Of a stretch of 64,000 nt of DNA, positions 1 through 8,112 are shown piece after piece; position 1 is the stretch's first letter; every line of letters starts with the position of its first letter. The notes below the pieces were generated by a model. The model saw only the letters and a program-made list of their open reading frames with translations, was not told the DNA's origin and did not search any database. Position numbers and translations under genes: made by a program. The DNA comes from CAVSWT01 sp963731745 (GTDB lineage Bacteria; Bacteroidota; Ignavibacteria; Ignavibacteriales; Ignavibacteriaceae): NCBI GenBank assembly GCA_963731745.1, contig CAVSWT010000008.1:124001-188000 (forward strand). Reading direction: 5' to 3'.

Positions 1-124
1 CTTTATATGTAACGGGATAAACAAAAAACAAAAGAAGAAATAAAATAACAGCTGAAAGGATCGTAACTTTTAGTATCTGCCGAAGATTAAAAATGATAAT
101 ATTTAGTATTTGATGATAACTCAA
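1..124 (-). CDS. Wzz/chain-length-determinant-like protein, 5' part only
   Basis: An open frame runs off the left edge of the window. It starts at a TTG (complement of 122-124), 5 bases after the stop of the SLBB export gene, with AAGG about 8 bases upstream. The visible 41 residues are a short cytoplasmic lead (SYHQILNIIIFNLRQILK) and one hydrophobic segment ending in VYPVTYK. Wzz/GumC-type chain-length regulators have just this layout, with the TM helix followed by a P-x-x-Y-x motif, and normally sit beside an SLBB/Wza export gene. The family call is inference from 41 residues and context; the open frame and TM are seen. Confidence 0.5.
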   Translation of the reverse strand, partial: MSYHQILNIIIFNLRQILKVTILSAVILFLLLFFVYPVTYK

Positions 125-128
125 TGTT

Positions 129-1715
129 TTACCTTGTAGCTACTATTACTGCAACGGTAGCCGCAATCACTGCAGCTACTTGACCTAAAACTTGTAACGA
201 AGTTGTAAAAACATCCCAAAATTTTGGGCCTGGTAAATCTTCAGGAATCCAAATTGTATCACCAGGTTTAATTACGTCAACATCATCTGCGTCAATCCAT
301 TCCCCGGTATTTGCTCTGATAATTCTTACATCTCCTTCCAGTGCCCGCCAGCCAAAACCGCCGGCAAGACGAATATAATCATCAACATTATATCCTTTAT
401 TATAAATGATGTTTCCAGGATTTATTACCTGGCCAAGCATAATCACATAATTTATTTTTTCAGGCACTTTAATTTCATCATTTCTTTTAAGAATAACATC
501 TTCAGAAATATCATGCTCTCTGAACAGCTTCACAAAATCGACAATAACTTTACCAACTTTTTGCCGTGATTTTGCTTTTAAATATGCATATTCATCATCT
601 GTCATATCACTACGCTGGGTATTTTTCAATCTTTCATATTCCGGATCAATTTCTGCATCGGCAACATTTCTTTTCAGAACCGCATCTGTCAATGATGCTT
701 CTTTTCTAAAGCCGCCTGCTTCTTCAATAATTTCGCTTAGTGTTGTTTTATTTTCATTTATTTTATAATAGCCGGGGTATTTGACAAATCCATCTATCCG
801 AACATATTTGTCTTCAAGGTAATCCGGAATTTCTCTTACTAAAATATTATCTCTGTTTTTCAAGAGAATGTTACCATTCATTATTTCATCAAAAGAATAA
901 TACTCACTAATTTGGTTTTTCCCTTGATCATCAAATCTCACCAGTTCAATTGAATCAGTTCGAGCTTTTGATAAAATTCCTCCTGCTATTTCAATAAGAT
1001 TTTCAGCAGTCTCGCCTTCAACAAATTCATATGCCCCAGGATATTTTACACGACCGTTTATTAAAACTATTTTATCTACTTTATCTACTAAAACAATATC
1101 ATCTTCATTTAAAAGTGGATTATTTTTTTTATCACCAAATCTTAAAAAAGAAAGAAAGTCGTAATAATTTTCTGTTTTATCACGACTAATAACTTTGATA
1201 TTTCTGTAATTAGATGTTTTAGTCATTCCATATGAATTTACAATTAAATCCATCAACCTTGAATTAGACGGAAGTACATAGGAAGAAGATTTTACAACAT
1301 CTCCCAAAAGTGAAACTTTTATATTCCTAAACTGAATTAGTGAAATAAAAACTTCAACGTCTTTAAAATATTGTAAGATGGAATTCTTAATTAATTCTTT
1401 TGCTTCGGTTAAAGTTTTTTTCTTTAGATCCACACCACCGATTTTGGGAATGAAAATTTGATCATCCTGATTTACAATGATATTATAATTAAAATCACTA
1501 TAACCGCTTATTGAAACGAAAAATTTATCTCCGGCTCCAACAACATATTCATTCGGGTCAACACTTCCATTCGTACTTGCGTAACCCATCATCTGATTTT
1601 TTAATGAATCTGAAATGTTTGAAAATGATCTCTCTTCATAATCAGGAACTATTTGAGCAAATGCCGAATTTAAAAATGAAAGAGTAATTATTAAAAGAAG
1701 AATTTTGAACGGCAT
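129..1715 (-). CDS. SLBB-domain polysaccharide export protein (Wza-like)
   Basis: 528 aa. A signal peptide (about residues 1-21, ending NSAFAQ) is followed by a Poly_export domain (about 55-115, containing VGAGDKFFVSISGYSDF) and then at least three SLBB-type repeats, recognisable by G-x-V-x-x-P-G near LINGRVKYPGAYEF, RIDGFVKYPGYYKI and MLGQVINPGNI. The C-terminal 30 residues are hydrophobic. Family members form the outer-membrane channel or periplasmic collar for exported capsule/exopolysaccharide. The following gene (towards position 1) looks like Wzz, which supports a polysaccharide locus. It is larger than classical Wza, as is common in Bacteroidota-related phyla. ATG start at 1715. Confidence 0.88.
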   Translation of the reverse strand: MPFKILLLIITLSFLNSAFAQIVPDYEERSFSNISDSLKNQMMGYASTNGSVDPNEYVVGAGDKFFVSISGYSDFNYNIIVNQDDQIFIPKIGGVDLKKKTLTEAKELIKNSILQYFKDVEVFISLIQFRNIKVSLLGDVVKSSSYVLPSNSRLMDLIVNSYGMTKTSNYRNIKVISRDKTENYYDFLSFLRFGDKKNNPLLNEDDIVLVDKVDKIVLINGRVKYPGAYEFVEGETAENLIEIAGGILSKARTDSIELVRFDDQGKNQISEYYSFDEIMNGNILLKNRDNILVREIPDYLEDKYVRIDGFVKYPGYYKINENKTTLSEIIEEAGGFRKEASLTDAVLKRNVADAEIDPEYERLKNTQRSDMTDDEYAYLKAKSRQKVGKVIVDFVKLFREHDISEDVILKRNDEIKVPEKINYVIMLGQVINPGNIIYNKGYNVDDYIRLAGGFGWRALEGDVRIIRANTGEWIDADDVDVIKPGDTIWIPEDLPGPKFWDVFTTSLQVLGQVAAVIAATVAVIVATR

Positions 1716-1819
1716 ATTTAATTAATATTTGACCAGTTTTATGCTGAAATATGAGGTTATCTAAAAAGCCAAAGTTAGTGAATCCGATTTTGTGTAAGAC
1801 TGTCTTTACAGAACTACCT

Positions 1820-1837
1820 GCTTGCGGCTAAGCAAGC
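1820..1837. repeat. short perfect palindrome in intergenic space
   Basis: GCTTGC and GCAAGC pair around a 6-base loop in the 239-base gap between the SLBB gene and ftsX. There is no T-run, so it is not a clear terminator. It resembles the short CCTGCC/GGCAGG palindrome at 26456-26471. Nothing else was seen in this gap. Confidence 0.4.
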
Positions 1838-1954
1838 TTGGACAGATTAAATTAACTTTTTAACAACCTCTTGTTTTAAATACTATAAATTTAAACAAAC
1901 AATAAATGCTGAATAAATTTTAAACGCTAAAAATTAAATAATAATAAAGATACA

Positions 1955-2818
1955 TCAAATCTTTAAAGATATTTTTCTAAGTGTAAACACACTAATACAC
2001 GCTGAAATTAACGGGCCTATTATTAGAAGAACAGCAATGTACATAATTAAATTTTTATCAACCAAGAAGTTAAATAATGTGTTGTTGTTGATATAGTAAA
2101 TGAGCGCCAAAAAAATTCCGGATGCAATTATACCTGCAAAAAATCCAATGTAAATTGAATTTAAAATAACCGGCGCCTTAATTGTCGAAAGCTTAGCCCC
2201 TACTAATTTCATCGTTTCCATTTCTTCATATTTTGAATTGGTAATCAATTTTACAGTGCTGTAAACAATATAAATTGATATAAAAAATAATATCCCGGTA
2301 AATATGAAAATATATTTTTTTATGTTATCCAAATACGAGAGAAGGGTATAAACAAATTTATCCTGGAAAACCACTTCATCAACATTTGGGTATTTATTAA
2401 GTTTTTTGACAACCGTTTGTATGGAATTTTGATTAACAAAATTTTCTTTTAACGAAACTGAGAACGAAGCTGGAAGAGGATTGTAATCTAAAATTTTTCT
2501 GAAATCTTCACCTGTTTCTTTAATGAAATTTTCAGCTGCCATTTCTTTGCTGATATATTTAACCTGTTTCGTAAAATCTTCTTCATTTAATTTATCTTCA
2601 AATTCTTTTAATTCTTTTTTGCTAATCGAATCATTCAAAAAAATATTTATTGTAATACTTTCTTTAACACCGCTTTGCAGTATATCCGAAATTCTTATTA
2701 ATATAAAAGAAGTTATAATCAGAAATACTGAAATGGTCATCGAAATTAATGATATAAAAAATGAGCCTTTAGCTCTGCCGATAAGCTTAAAAGATTCTTT
2801 CAGCCAAAAATAAATCAT
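1955..2818 (-). CDS. ftsX: cell division protein FtsX (FtsX-like permease)
   Basis: 287 aa with the FtsX topology: a short cytoplasmic N-terminus, TM1 (about 20-45), an extracytoplasmic domain of about 120 residues, then three TM helices (about 169-192, 215-240, 255-278). The segment KYEEMETMKLVGA after TM2 is characteristic of FtsX. FtsX pairs with the ATPase FtsE to activate septal peptidoglycan hydrolases; ftsE is not adjacent here. The gene follows the tandem lipoprotein genes on the same strand after an 18-base gap, so it is probably in the same transcript. Confidence 0.92.
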   Translation of the reverse strand: MIYFWLKESFKLIGRAKGSFFISLISMTISVFLIITSFILIRISDILQSGVKESITINIFLNDSISKKELKEFEDKLNEEDFTKQVKYISKEMAAENFIKETGEDFRKILDYNPLPASFSVSLKENFVNQNSIQTVVKKLNKYPNVDEVVFQDKFVYTLLSYLDNIKKYIFIFTGILFFISIYIVYSTVKLITNSKYEEMETMKLVGAKLSTIKAPVILNSIYIGFFAGIIASGIFLALIYYINNNTLFNFLVDKNLIMYIAVLLIIGPLISACISVFTLRKISLKI

Positions 2819-2836
2819 AAAAATTTTATTTAATTA

Positions 2837-3346
2837 TTAAAAGTTTGATTCGTCAACCCATTTAACAATTGCCCATTTTTCTGTAACAGGATTTTTCCGT
2901 AATGAAAGGTTAACTCTTCCATCATAGCGCTGAATATCTGTCGGGTTAAAAGTTACTGTCAAATTATAACCCCGCACATATGTGGCTGTAAGTGAATCTA
3001 CCGTTGAAAGTAAAATGCTGTTCCAAATTAAATCAACTCGCTGTGTATTATTAAATAGCCCATTAGTAGCGCGCATTTCGCTATCCCTTCCCCAGGATAC
3101 ATCTACATTTTGTTCGTAATCTCTATAAGTGAAAACAAAATCCTGACTAATAAGTTCACCGTAAATTATAGTGTCTTTAGCCGTATAAGCGTATTGAATG
3201 TTTTGAAAAACTCCTTCAGGTTTTTTAAGATCGGAAATTACAAATGATGCAGAATCAGTATTGGAATTAAAACTTGGTGAAAATGGATTCTTACATCCTG
3301 CAATTAAAATGAAAATAAGAAGACAATATTTAATAATTGTTTTAAT
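2837..3346 (-). CDS. lipoprotein, probable ATT start codon
   Basis: The first ATG in frame (3076) would give only 79 aa and no signal, but the frame is open back to 3346. Reading from ATT (complement of 3344-3346) gives 169 aa beginning KTIIKYCLLIFILIAGC, an ideal lipoprotein signal with a lipobox (IAGC). AAAGGAAG lies about 6 bases upstream. The ATT overlaps the TAA stop of the upstream lipoprotein gene by one base, like a TAATG junction. No ATG, GTG or TTG lies before the lipobox. The C-terminal end (NPVTEKWAIVKWVDESNF) resembles that of the neighbour (RDSRSVWVIYNWQDTKNS), so the two look like diverged paralogues. Function unknown; probably membrane-anchored in the periplasm. Confidence 0.72.
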   Translation of the reverse strand: MKTIIKYCLLIFILIAGCKNPFSPSFNSNTDSASFVISDLKKPEGVFQNIQYAYTAKDTIIYGELISQDFVFTYRDYEQNVDVSWGRDSEMRATNGLFNNTQRVDLIWNSILLSTVDSLTATYVRGYNLTVTFNPTDIQRYDGRVNLSLRKNPVTEKWAIVKWVDESNF

Positions 3347-3923
3347 AAAATCTTCCTTTTAGATCGCTCCAGCTTGGTAAATCACTATTCTTTGTATCCT
3401 GCCAATTATATATTACCCAAACCGAACGCGAATCCCTTATCATAGTAAATTTTAAATCGCCTTGATAATTTTCGGGAATAGATTGATCTGTAAGCGGAAC
3501 CGTTAAATTATAACTCGCCGAATAAATTAAACTGTCGCTAAATGGACTGCTGTTTATATTATTTAAATTCAAACTGACAGTAGCATTATCCAATACTTTA
3601 CTTGTCAAATTATTAAAATATTGTTCTTCGTGCTTTAGATCCCAGTCATCTGTTAATGAAGGAAATTGTGAAACGGCGCTTGCTGATGGCAAAAAACGAA
3701 ATTTTTTAGATGTGAAATTGGAATCAGCCAAACAAATAAGATAATTAACAACATTTTTATCAGCTAAAGAATTTTGAAAATTACTTATTAAGATTTCCGG
3801 AGTTGTTGCCGGCTGGTAAATGGTACCCGGAGCTGTTGGTATTTCAGCATCTCTTGTTCCAAAGAAATTACAGCCTAAAAAAAATAAAAAAGGAACTAAA
3901 AATATTTTTAAAATAATTTTCAT
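3342..3923 (-). CDS. lipoprotein of unknown function
   Basis: 193 aa. The N-terminus is a lipoprotein signal with lipobox FLGC, followed by a Pro/Thr-rich linker and a domain of about 150 residues. The end (RDSRSVWVIYNWQDTKNS) resembles the C-terminus of the next lipoprotein downstream. The ATG overlaps the stop of the upstream methyltransferase gene by 4 bases, so the two are translationally coupled. The family is not recognised; the layout (DWDLKHEEQYFNNL...) suggests a small alpha/beta domain of the NTF2 or lipocalin size class, which is a guess. Confidence 0.75.
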   Translation of the reverse strand: MKIILKIFLVPFLFFLGCNFFGTRDAEIPTAPGTIYQPATTPEILISNFQNSLADKNVVNYLICLADSNFTSKKFRFLPSASAVSQFPSLTDDWDLKHEEQYFNNLTSKVLDNATVSLNLNNINSSPFSDSLIYSASYNLTVPLTDQSIPENYQGDLKFTMIRDSRSVWVIYNWQDTKNSDLPSWSDLKGRFY

Positions 3924-4654
3924 TTACGAGCTAAAATAATCACTCTTGATGAACTTGAAAAGTTAAAAGGATTTCCATCAAAATCACCAAGAACTTCAAC
4001 CACGTTAAATCCAATTGCAACAATCGAAGAAATTAATTCATCCGGAGAAAACATTCTTACTGATTCCAAAAACTTTTGTTCAACATCATACTTTTTTATT
4101 GTTATCAATTTTTTAATTCTGCTTTTTTCAACTATTCTTTCCTGTGTAATCAATCCACCCGGAATAATATCAACAGTTTTTGATGTCAAATTTTTTTGAA
4201 CATGTCCTTGATTAAAAAAATCTAAAACAAAAAATCCGTTTTCTTTTAAATGATTATATGCCGTTTTAATAATTTTAAAATTTTCGAAGTCTTTTTCAAA
4301 ATAGCCAAAACTAGTGAAAAGATTAACTATTAAATCAAATTGCTCGCTAATTGCAAATTGCCGTAAATCTGATTCAATAAAATTAATTTTCAAACCAGCT
4401 TCATTCGCAGTCTTTTTTGCAACCTTTATTAATTTTTCACTTAAATCCACCGCCGTAACATTATAACCGGCTTCTGCGAAAAGAATAGAATGACGGCCTG
4501 CACCGCAAGCCATATCAAGAACTTTACTGCCTGGAGAAATATTTACTTTCGATAAGATTAGATCTACTAAACCTTTAGCGTCATCTTCATTACGATGCTT
4601 ATAAACATCAAGATATTCTTCAGTATTAAACCAGTCTTCGAACCATTCAGCCAT
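3920..4654 (-). CDS. class I SAM-dependent methyltransferase
   Basis: 244 aa. Rossmann-like methyltransferase with motif I VLDMACGAGRHS (about residues 44-55), the acidic residue at the end of strand 2 (VTAVDLSEKLI), motif II near FDLIVNLFTSFGYF and motif IV/V FFVLDFFNQGHV. Length is standard for the Methyltransf_25/11 group. The substrate cannot be told. It lies 11 bases from recR and overlaps the next lipoprotein gene by 4 bases, so it probably belongs to a ybaB-recR-methyltransferase-lipoprotein-ftsX transcript. Confidence 0.85.
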   Translation of the reverse strand: MAEWFEDWFNTEEYLDVYKHRNEDDAKGLVDLILSKVNISPGSKVLDMACGAGRHSILFAEAGYNVTAVDLSEKLIKVAKKTANEAGLKINFIESDLRQFAISEQFDLIVNLFTSFGYFEKDFENFKIIKTAYNHLKENGFFVLDFFNQGHVQKNLTSKTVDIIPGGLITQERIVEKSRIKKLITIKKYDVEQKFLESVRMFSPDELISSIVAIGFNVVEVLGDFDGNPFNFSSSSRVIILARK

Positions 4655-4665
4655 GAAAATAAATT

Positions 4666-5262
4666 CTAAAGTGAAATTCTTCCTAAAACAGCTCTTCCGA
4701 TAGTTGCTTCATCGGCAAATTCCAAATCACCGCCTATGGGAAGTCCGCGTGCAAGTCTTGTTACATTAATGTTCAGGGGTTTAATTAATTTAGCCAGATA
4801 TAAAGCAGTTGCTTCCCCTTCTGTATCAGGATTTAAAGCTAAAATTATTTCTTTTATTTCTTCGGTTTCGAATCTTTTAAGAAGTTCTTTTATTTTTAAA
4901 GATTCAGGGTTTATTCCTGACAAAGGAGATAGAACACCGCCAAGAACGTGATACAGTCCACTATACTCGTGAGATTTCTCAATTGCAATTACATCGCTTG
5001 CTTCTTCAACTACACAAATTAAAGAAGTATCGCGTTTATAACTTTTACAAACTTCGCACAAAGTATCAACGGAAATATTAAAACATCTTTCACAAAATCT
5101 TAGTTTTGTTTTTAGTTCCAGAATAGATTTTACTAAACTATTAACGGAATTTTCATCACTTTTTAAAATATACAAAGCCAATCTTTGTGCTGTTTTTTTG
5201 CCAATGCTTGGTAGTTTGCTAAGTTCTTCTATTGCAGTTTGAAGAGGTTCAGCTATTTGCAA
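4666..5262 (-). CDS. recR: recombination protein RecR
   Basis: 198 aa, full length for RecR. It has the N-terminal helix-hairpin-helix (LSKLPSIGKKTAQRLALYIL), the four-cysteine zinc finger (CERCFNISVDTLCEVC), and a Toprim domain with the acidic motif VVEEASD and the conserved LNPDTEGEATALYL. The C-terminus (GLPIGGDLEFADEATIGRAV) is canonical. RecR acts with RecF/RecO to load RecA at gaps. It follows ybaB after 2 bases, the usual ybaB-recR pairing. Confidence 0.97.
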   Translation of the reverse strand: MQIAEPLQTAIEELSKLPSIGKKTAQRLALYILKSDENSVNSLVKSILELKTKLRFCERCFNISVDTLCEVCKSYKRDTSLICVVEEASDVIAIEKSHEYSGLYHVLGGVLSPLSGINPESLKIKELLKRFETEEIKEIILALNPDTEGEATALYLAKLIKPLNINVTRLARGLPIGGDLEFADEATIGRAVLGRISL

Positions 5263-5264
5263 GT

Positions 5265-5594
5265 TTACATTCCTGGAATGTTTAATCCTGGAGGAATCAT
5301 ACCTTTTGTAACTTTAGCAAGTTCTTCTTCGGCACGTTTATTAGCAGATTGAAGTGCTTTGTTTACAGCGGCAACTACTAAATCTTCCAAAATTTCCTTT
5401 TCATCTTTATTTATGACCTGCGGGTCAATTTCAACACTTATAATTTCTTTATTTCCATTGGCAGTTGCCTTTATCATTCCGCCGCCGGCTTCTTCTGAAA
5501 CCGTGATATTCACCAATTCTCCTTGAACTTTCTGCATTTCAGCCTGCATTTTCTGAACCTGCTTAAGCATTCCTTGCATTCCGCCTTTCATCAA
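5265..5594 (-). CDS. YbaB/EbfC family nucleoid-associated protein
   Basis: 109 aa. Met/Gln-rich coiled N-terminus (MQGMLKQVQKMQAEMQKVQG) and the conserved core (GGMIKATANGNKEI, EDLVVAAVNKALQSA) of the YbaB/EbfC family, ending MIPPGLNIPGM. These dimeric proteins bind DNA and coat the nucleoid; they are nearly always next to recR, as here. GGAGG lies 6-8 bases before the ATG. A -10-like TATATTTG lies about 60 bases upstream. Confidence 0.93.
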   Translation of the reverse strand: MMKGGMQGMLKQVQKMQAEMQKVQGELVNITVSEEAGGGMIKATANGNKEIISVEIDPQVINKDEKEILEDLVVAAVNKALQSANKRAEEELAKVTKGMIPPGLNIPGM

Positions 5595-5651
5595 ATTCCT
5601 CCAAAAGATATTATTTTACTAAAAAATAAGAATTATTTATATTTTTTTGAG

Positions 5652-5659
5652 CAAATATA
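5652..5659 (-). promoter_or_regulatory. TAnnTTTG-type -10 box for the ybaB-recR transcript
   Basis: TATATTTG on the minus strand, about 60 bases before the ybaB ATG. It matches the -7 consensus TAnnTTTG known for Bacteroidota primary sigma factors. No convincing TTG at -33 was found, so this is a candidate only. Confidence 0.35.
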
Positions 5660-5726
5660 ATATAATCAATTGACTTTATACATTGAAATTTCATAATTTC
5701 TCCCCTAAAAATAATAGTAGGTAATT

Positions 5727-6437
5727 TTGTCAGTAAAATTTAATAACAATCGCACACTTTTTGAGGAATTAACTAAGAAGGAACCTGTTACAATAGATCG
5801 AGAAGATTTTGTAAACATAGAATATTCCGATCATTTCAGTTCAAATGGTTCTGTTAAAGTTAAAAGCAAAAATCTTGGTGAAAAATTTGCACACCTCAAC
5901 TCATTTTTCTTCGATTATTTAAAGGGATATCATATTCCTACAGCCTTTATAAAATCAGAGAATAAAAACACACTTAAGTTTTTAAAACATGAAAGATTGT
6001 CATTCAGCGTAAAAATTTTGAATACAATTGACAAAAGGACATCCAAAATTTTTAATAAAAAAGAGAATGAAATTTTAAGCTTTCCGATTTTTGAATTTCA
6101 TGTTGGTGACGGAAAAGATTCATTAGTCTCTGAAAGTCATTTAGTTACATTTGACCTTAGCTCAGTTGAAGATTTAAAATTGATAAATAGAATCTGCTCA
6201 AAAGTTAATGCCGTATTAAAATCATTTTTCGAGAGAAGAAATACGATTCTGGCTGAAGTTTCATGCACTTTTGGCAAACACGATAATAAAATTTATTTAG
6301 TTGATGATTTTACTCCCCGCAGTTTAAAAATCTTACCAGTAGAAGATGATAAAAAATGGACTAATCCATACAAATTAACCACTGCCCCGGAAATCAAAAA
6401 ATATACGGACTTGCTTCATAATATAATGAGTTCGTAA
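5727..6437 (+). CDS. PurC-like (SAICAR synthetase fold) protein with degraded motifs
   Basis: 236 aa, TTG start. Several stretches line up with PurC: FFFDYLKGYHIPTAFI (PurC: F-L-x-x-x-G-I-x-x-H), FPIFEFHVGDGKDSLVSESHL (PurC: PIVEF...DPL.N..H), and KVNAVLKSFFERRNTILAEVSCTFG with YLVDDFTPRSLKIL (PurC: DEISPDTCR). What is missing is as clear: the N-terminal GKAK/GKVK nucleotide motif and the RN-x-AAGS motif are not recognisable (the equivalent stretch reads FSVKILNTIDKRTSKIF). It may be a pseudoenzyme or a much changed relative. The 3' end is 2 bases from psd, and purS/purQ follow 1.5 kb downstream, so a link to purine synthesis is possible but unproven. Confidence 0.6.
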   Translation: MSVKFNNNRTLFEELTKKEPVTIDREDFVNIEYSDHFSSNGSVKVKSKNLGEKFAHLNSFFFDYLKGYHIPTAFIKSENKNTLKFLKHERLSFSVKILNTIDKRTSKIFNKKENEILSFPIFEFHVGDGKDSLVSESHLVTFDLSSVEDLKLINRICSKVNAVLKSFFERRNTILAEVSCTFGKHDNKIYLVDDFTPRSLKILPVEDDKKWTNPYKLTTAPEIKKYTDLLHNIMSS

Positions 6438-6439
6438 AT

Positions 6440-7096
6440 ATGTTTACCAAATACGGATATTTTACTCTTGGAGTTGTTGCTGTAATTGTATTCATTTTGA
6501 TTTCGGTTAGTTTCTTTTTTCAGAATGTATATTTAAAATCTTTTCTTATAATAATCTCAGTAATCTTCCTGCTTCTTTCATTAAATTTTTTTCGCGATCC
6601 GGAAAGAACTCCGCCTAATAAAAACAATGTAGTAGTATCCCCTGCCGATGGAAAAATTCTATTCATAAAAGATGTAGAAGACAATAAATATATAAACGGA
6701 AAAGCAAAGCAAATCTCTATTTTCATGTCACCGCTTGATGTTCATGTTAATCGAATTCCAATTGATGGGAAAATTGAATACTTAAAATATTTTCCAGGAA
6801 AATTTACAGCAGCCTTTGAAGACAAAGCTTCAGATGTAAATGAAAGATGTGAATTTGGAATTTCAAGTAAATTCGGTAAAGTTTTTTTTACTCAGGTAGC
6901 AGGATTTGTTGCAAGAAGAATTATTTATGAAATTAGTATTGGTGATTCTGTAAAAATGGGAAATAGATTTGGAATGATAAAATTTGGAAGCAGAGTTGAT
7001 GTTATTGTACCCGCCTCATCAGGATGGAATGAAAAAGTGAAAAAGAATGATCATGTAACCGCCGGTGAGACAATCCTTTTTGAACATTTAAATTAA
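6440..7096 (+). CDS. psd: phosphatidylserine decarboxylase proenzyme
   Basis: 218 aa, the short (archaeal-type) form. Two N-terminal TM segments (about 8-50) are followed by the catalytic domain with FFRDPERTPP, VSPADGKI, SIFMSPLDVHVNRIP and the self-cleavage region GMIKFGSRVDV, where the bond before Ser is cut to give the pyruvoyl group. It makes phosphatidylethanolamine from phosphatidylserine at the inner membrane. It sits 1 base before pssA, which makes the substrate. Confidence 0.95.
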   Translation: MFTKYGYFTLGVVAVIVFILISVSFFFQNVYLKSFLIIISVIFLLLSLNFFRDPERTPPNKNNVVVSPADGKILFIKDVEDNKYINGKAKQISIFMSPLDVHVNRIPIDGKIEYLKYFPGKFTAAFEDKASDVNERCEFGISSKFGKVFFTQVAGFVARRIIYEISIGDSVKMGNRFGMIKFGSRVDVIVPASSGWNEKVKKNDHVTAGETILFEHLN

Positions 7097-7097
7097 A

Positions 7098-7847
7098 ATG
7101 AACAGCCGAATAAGAATAACACCTTCCGTTATACCAAATCTTTTTACAGCAATGAATATGTTCAGCGGATTCCTTTCAATTGTTAACGCCAGCCAAGGAG
7201 AATATAATAGAGCAGCCTGGTTTATCATAATGGGTGCTGTTTTTGATGCACTTGACGGTTTAATGGCGCGATTAACTAAATCCAGCAGCGAACTTGGTGT
7301 TGAACTTGATTCACTTTCAGACATAGTAAGCTTTGGCGCGGCTCCTTCGTTTTTAATTTATGCTTCCTATCTATATCAATTTGAAACTGTAGGAATAATT
7401 ATTAGTTCTTTGCTGATGATTGCAGGGGGATTTAGGCTTGCACGATTCAATGTTCAGCTTGTTGGATTTGATAAAGATTATTTTAAAGGGCTTCCAATTC
7501 CAGCATCGGCAATTACCATTTCCAGTTTTCTTCTAACTTATTATGAAAAACCTTCAGGTTTTGGTGAACCGTATTCAAGTTATATTATTCCGTTAGTTTT
7601 AGTTTTATCAGTTTTAATGATCACCACAATAAAGTATGATACCCTTCCAAAGTTCACCCCTGCAGAAATAAAAAAGAAACCATTTCATTTCATTTTTGTT
7701 TTGGCGTCAGTCATTCTTCTCATAATAACAGGCGGTAAAGCACTGTTCTATATATTTGTTTTCATAATTCTATTTGGTATTTTTAGGCATATTTTTAATA
7801 AATATTTAAAAGAAAAAATAATTTCTCTTTCCAATTTTATCACTTAA
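7098..7847 (+). CDS. pssA: CDP-diacylglycerol--serine O-phosphatidyltransferase
   Basis: 249 aa polytopic membrane protein. The CDP-alcohol phosphotransferase signature D-G-x2-A-R-x8-G-x3-D-x3-D is complete (DGLMARL...ELGVELDSLSD). Makes phosphatidylserine from CDP-diacylglycerol and serine; Psd, encoded just upstream, decarboxylates the product. About seven TM segments, length as expected for PssA type II. Confidence 0.95.
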   Translation: MNSRIRITPSVIPNLFTAMNMFSGFLSIVNASQGEYNRAAWFIIMGAVFDALDGLMARLTKSSSELGVELDSLSDIVSFGAAPSFLIYASYLYQFETVGIIISSLLMIAGGFRLARFNVQLVGFDKDYFKGLPIPASAITISSFLLTYYEKPSGFGEPYSSYIIPLVLVLSVLMITTIKYDTLPKFTPAEIKKKPFHFIFVLASVILLIITGGKALFYIFVFIILFGIFRHIFNKYLKEKIISLSNFIT

Positions 7848-7863
7848 GAATCGGGAATTAACT

Positions 7864-8112
7864 TTGTATAAAGCAAAAGTAATAATTAAAAGAAGGCCAT
7901 CTATTTTGGATCCGCAAGGCCAAGCGGTTGAAAAAGGCGCCGCTCATCTTGGAATTAAAAATATAAAAGAAACACGTATCGGAAAATTTATTGAGTTTAT
8001 TGTTGACGCTGAGAATAAAAATGATGCTGAAAAAGAAGTTGATAATTATTGCAATAAGCTTCTGGCAAATCCCATAATGGAAGATTATGAATTTTCATTG
8101 GAAAAAATATGA
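7864..8112 (+). CDS. purS: FGAM synthase small subunit PurS
   Basis: 82 aa, TTG start. Standard PurS features: YKAKVIIKRRPSILDPQGQAV, then GIKNIKETRIGKFIEF and a C-terminal CNKLLANPIMEDYEF. PurS bridges PurQ and PurL in the formylglycinamidine ribonucleotide synthase complex. It overlaps purQ by 4 bases (ATGA). Its partner PurL is encoded 33 kb away on the other strand. Confidence 0.96.
   Translation: MYKAKVIIKRRPSILDPQGQAVEKGAAHLGIKNIKETRIGKFIEFIVDAENKNDAEKEVDNYCNKLLANPIMEDYEFSLEKI

Noticed and set aside
3077..3341. Idea that 3077-3341 holds a frameshift in the first lipoprotein gene
   Set aside because: The frame is open all the way to the ATT at 3344-3346, so no indel is needed; the issue is the start codon.
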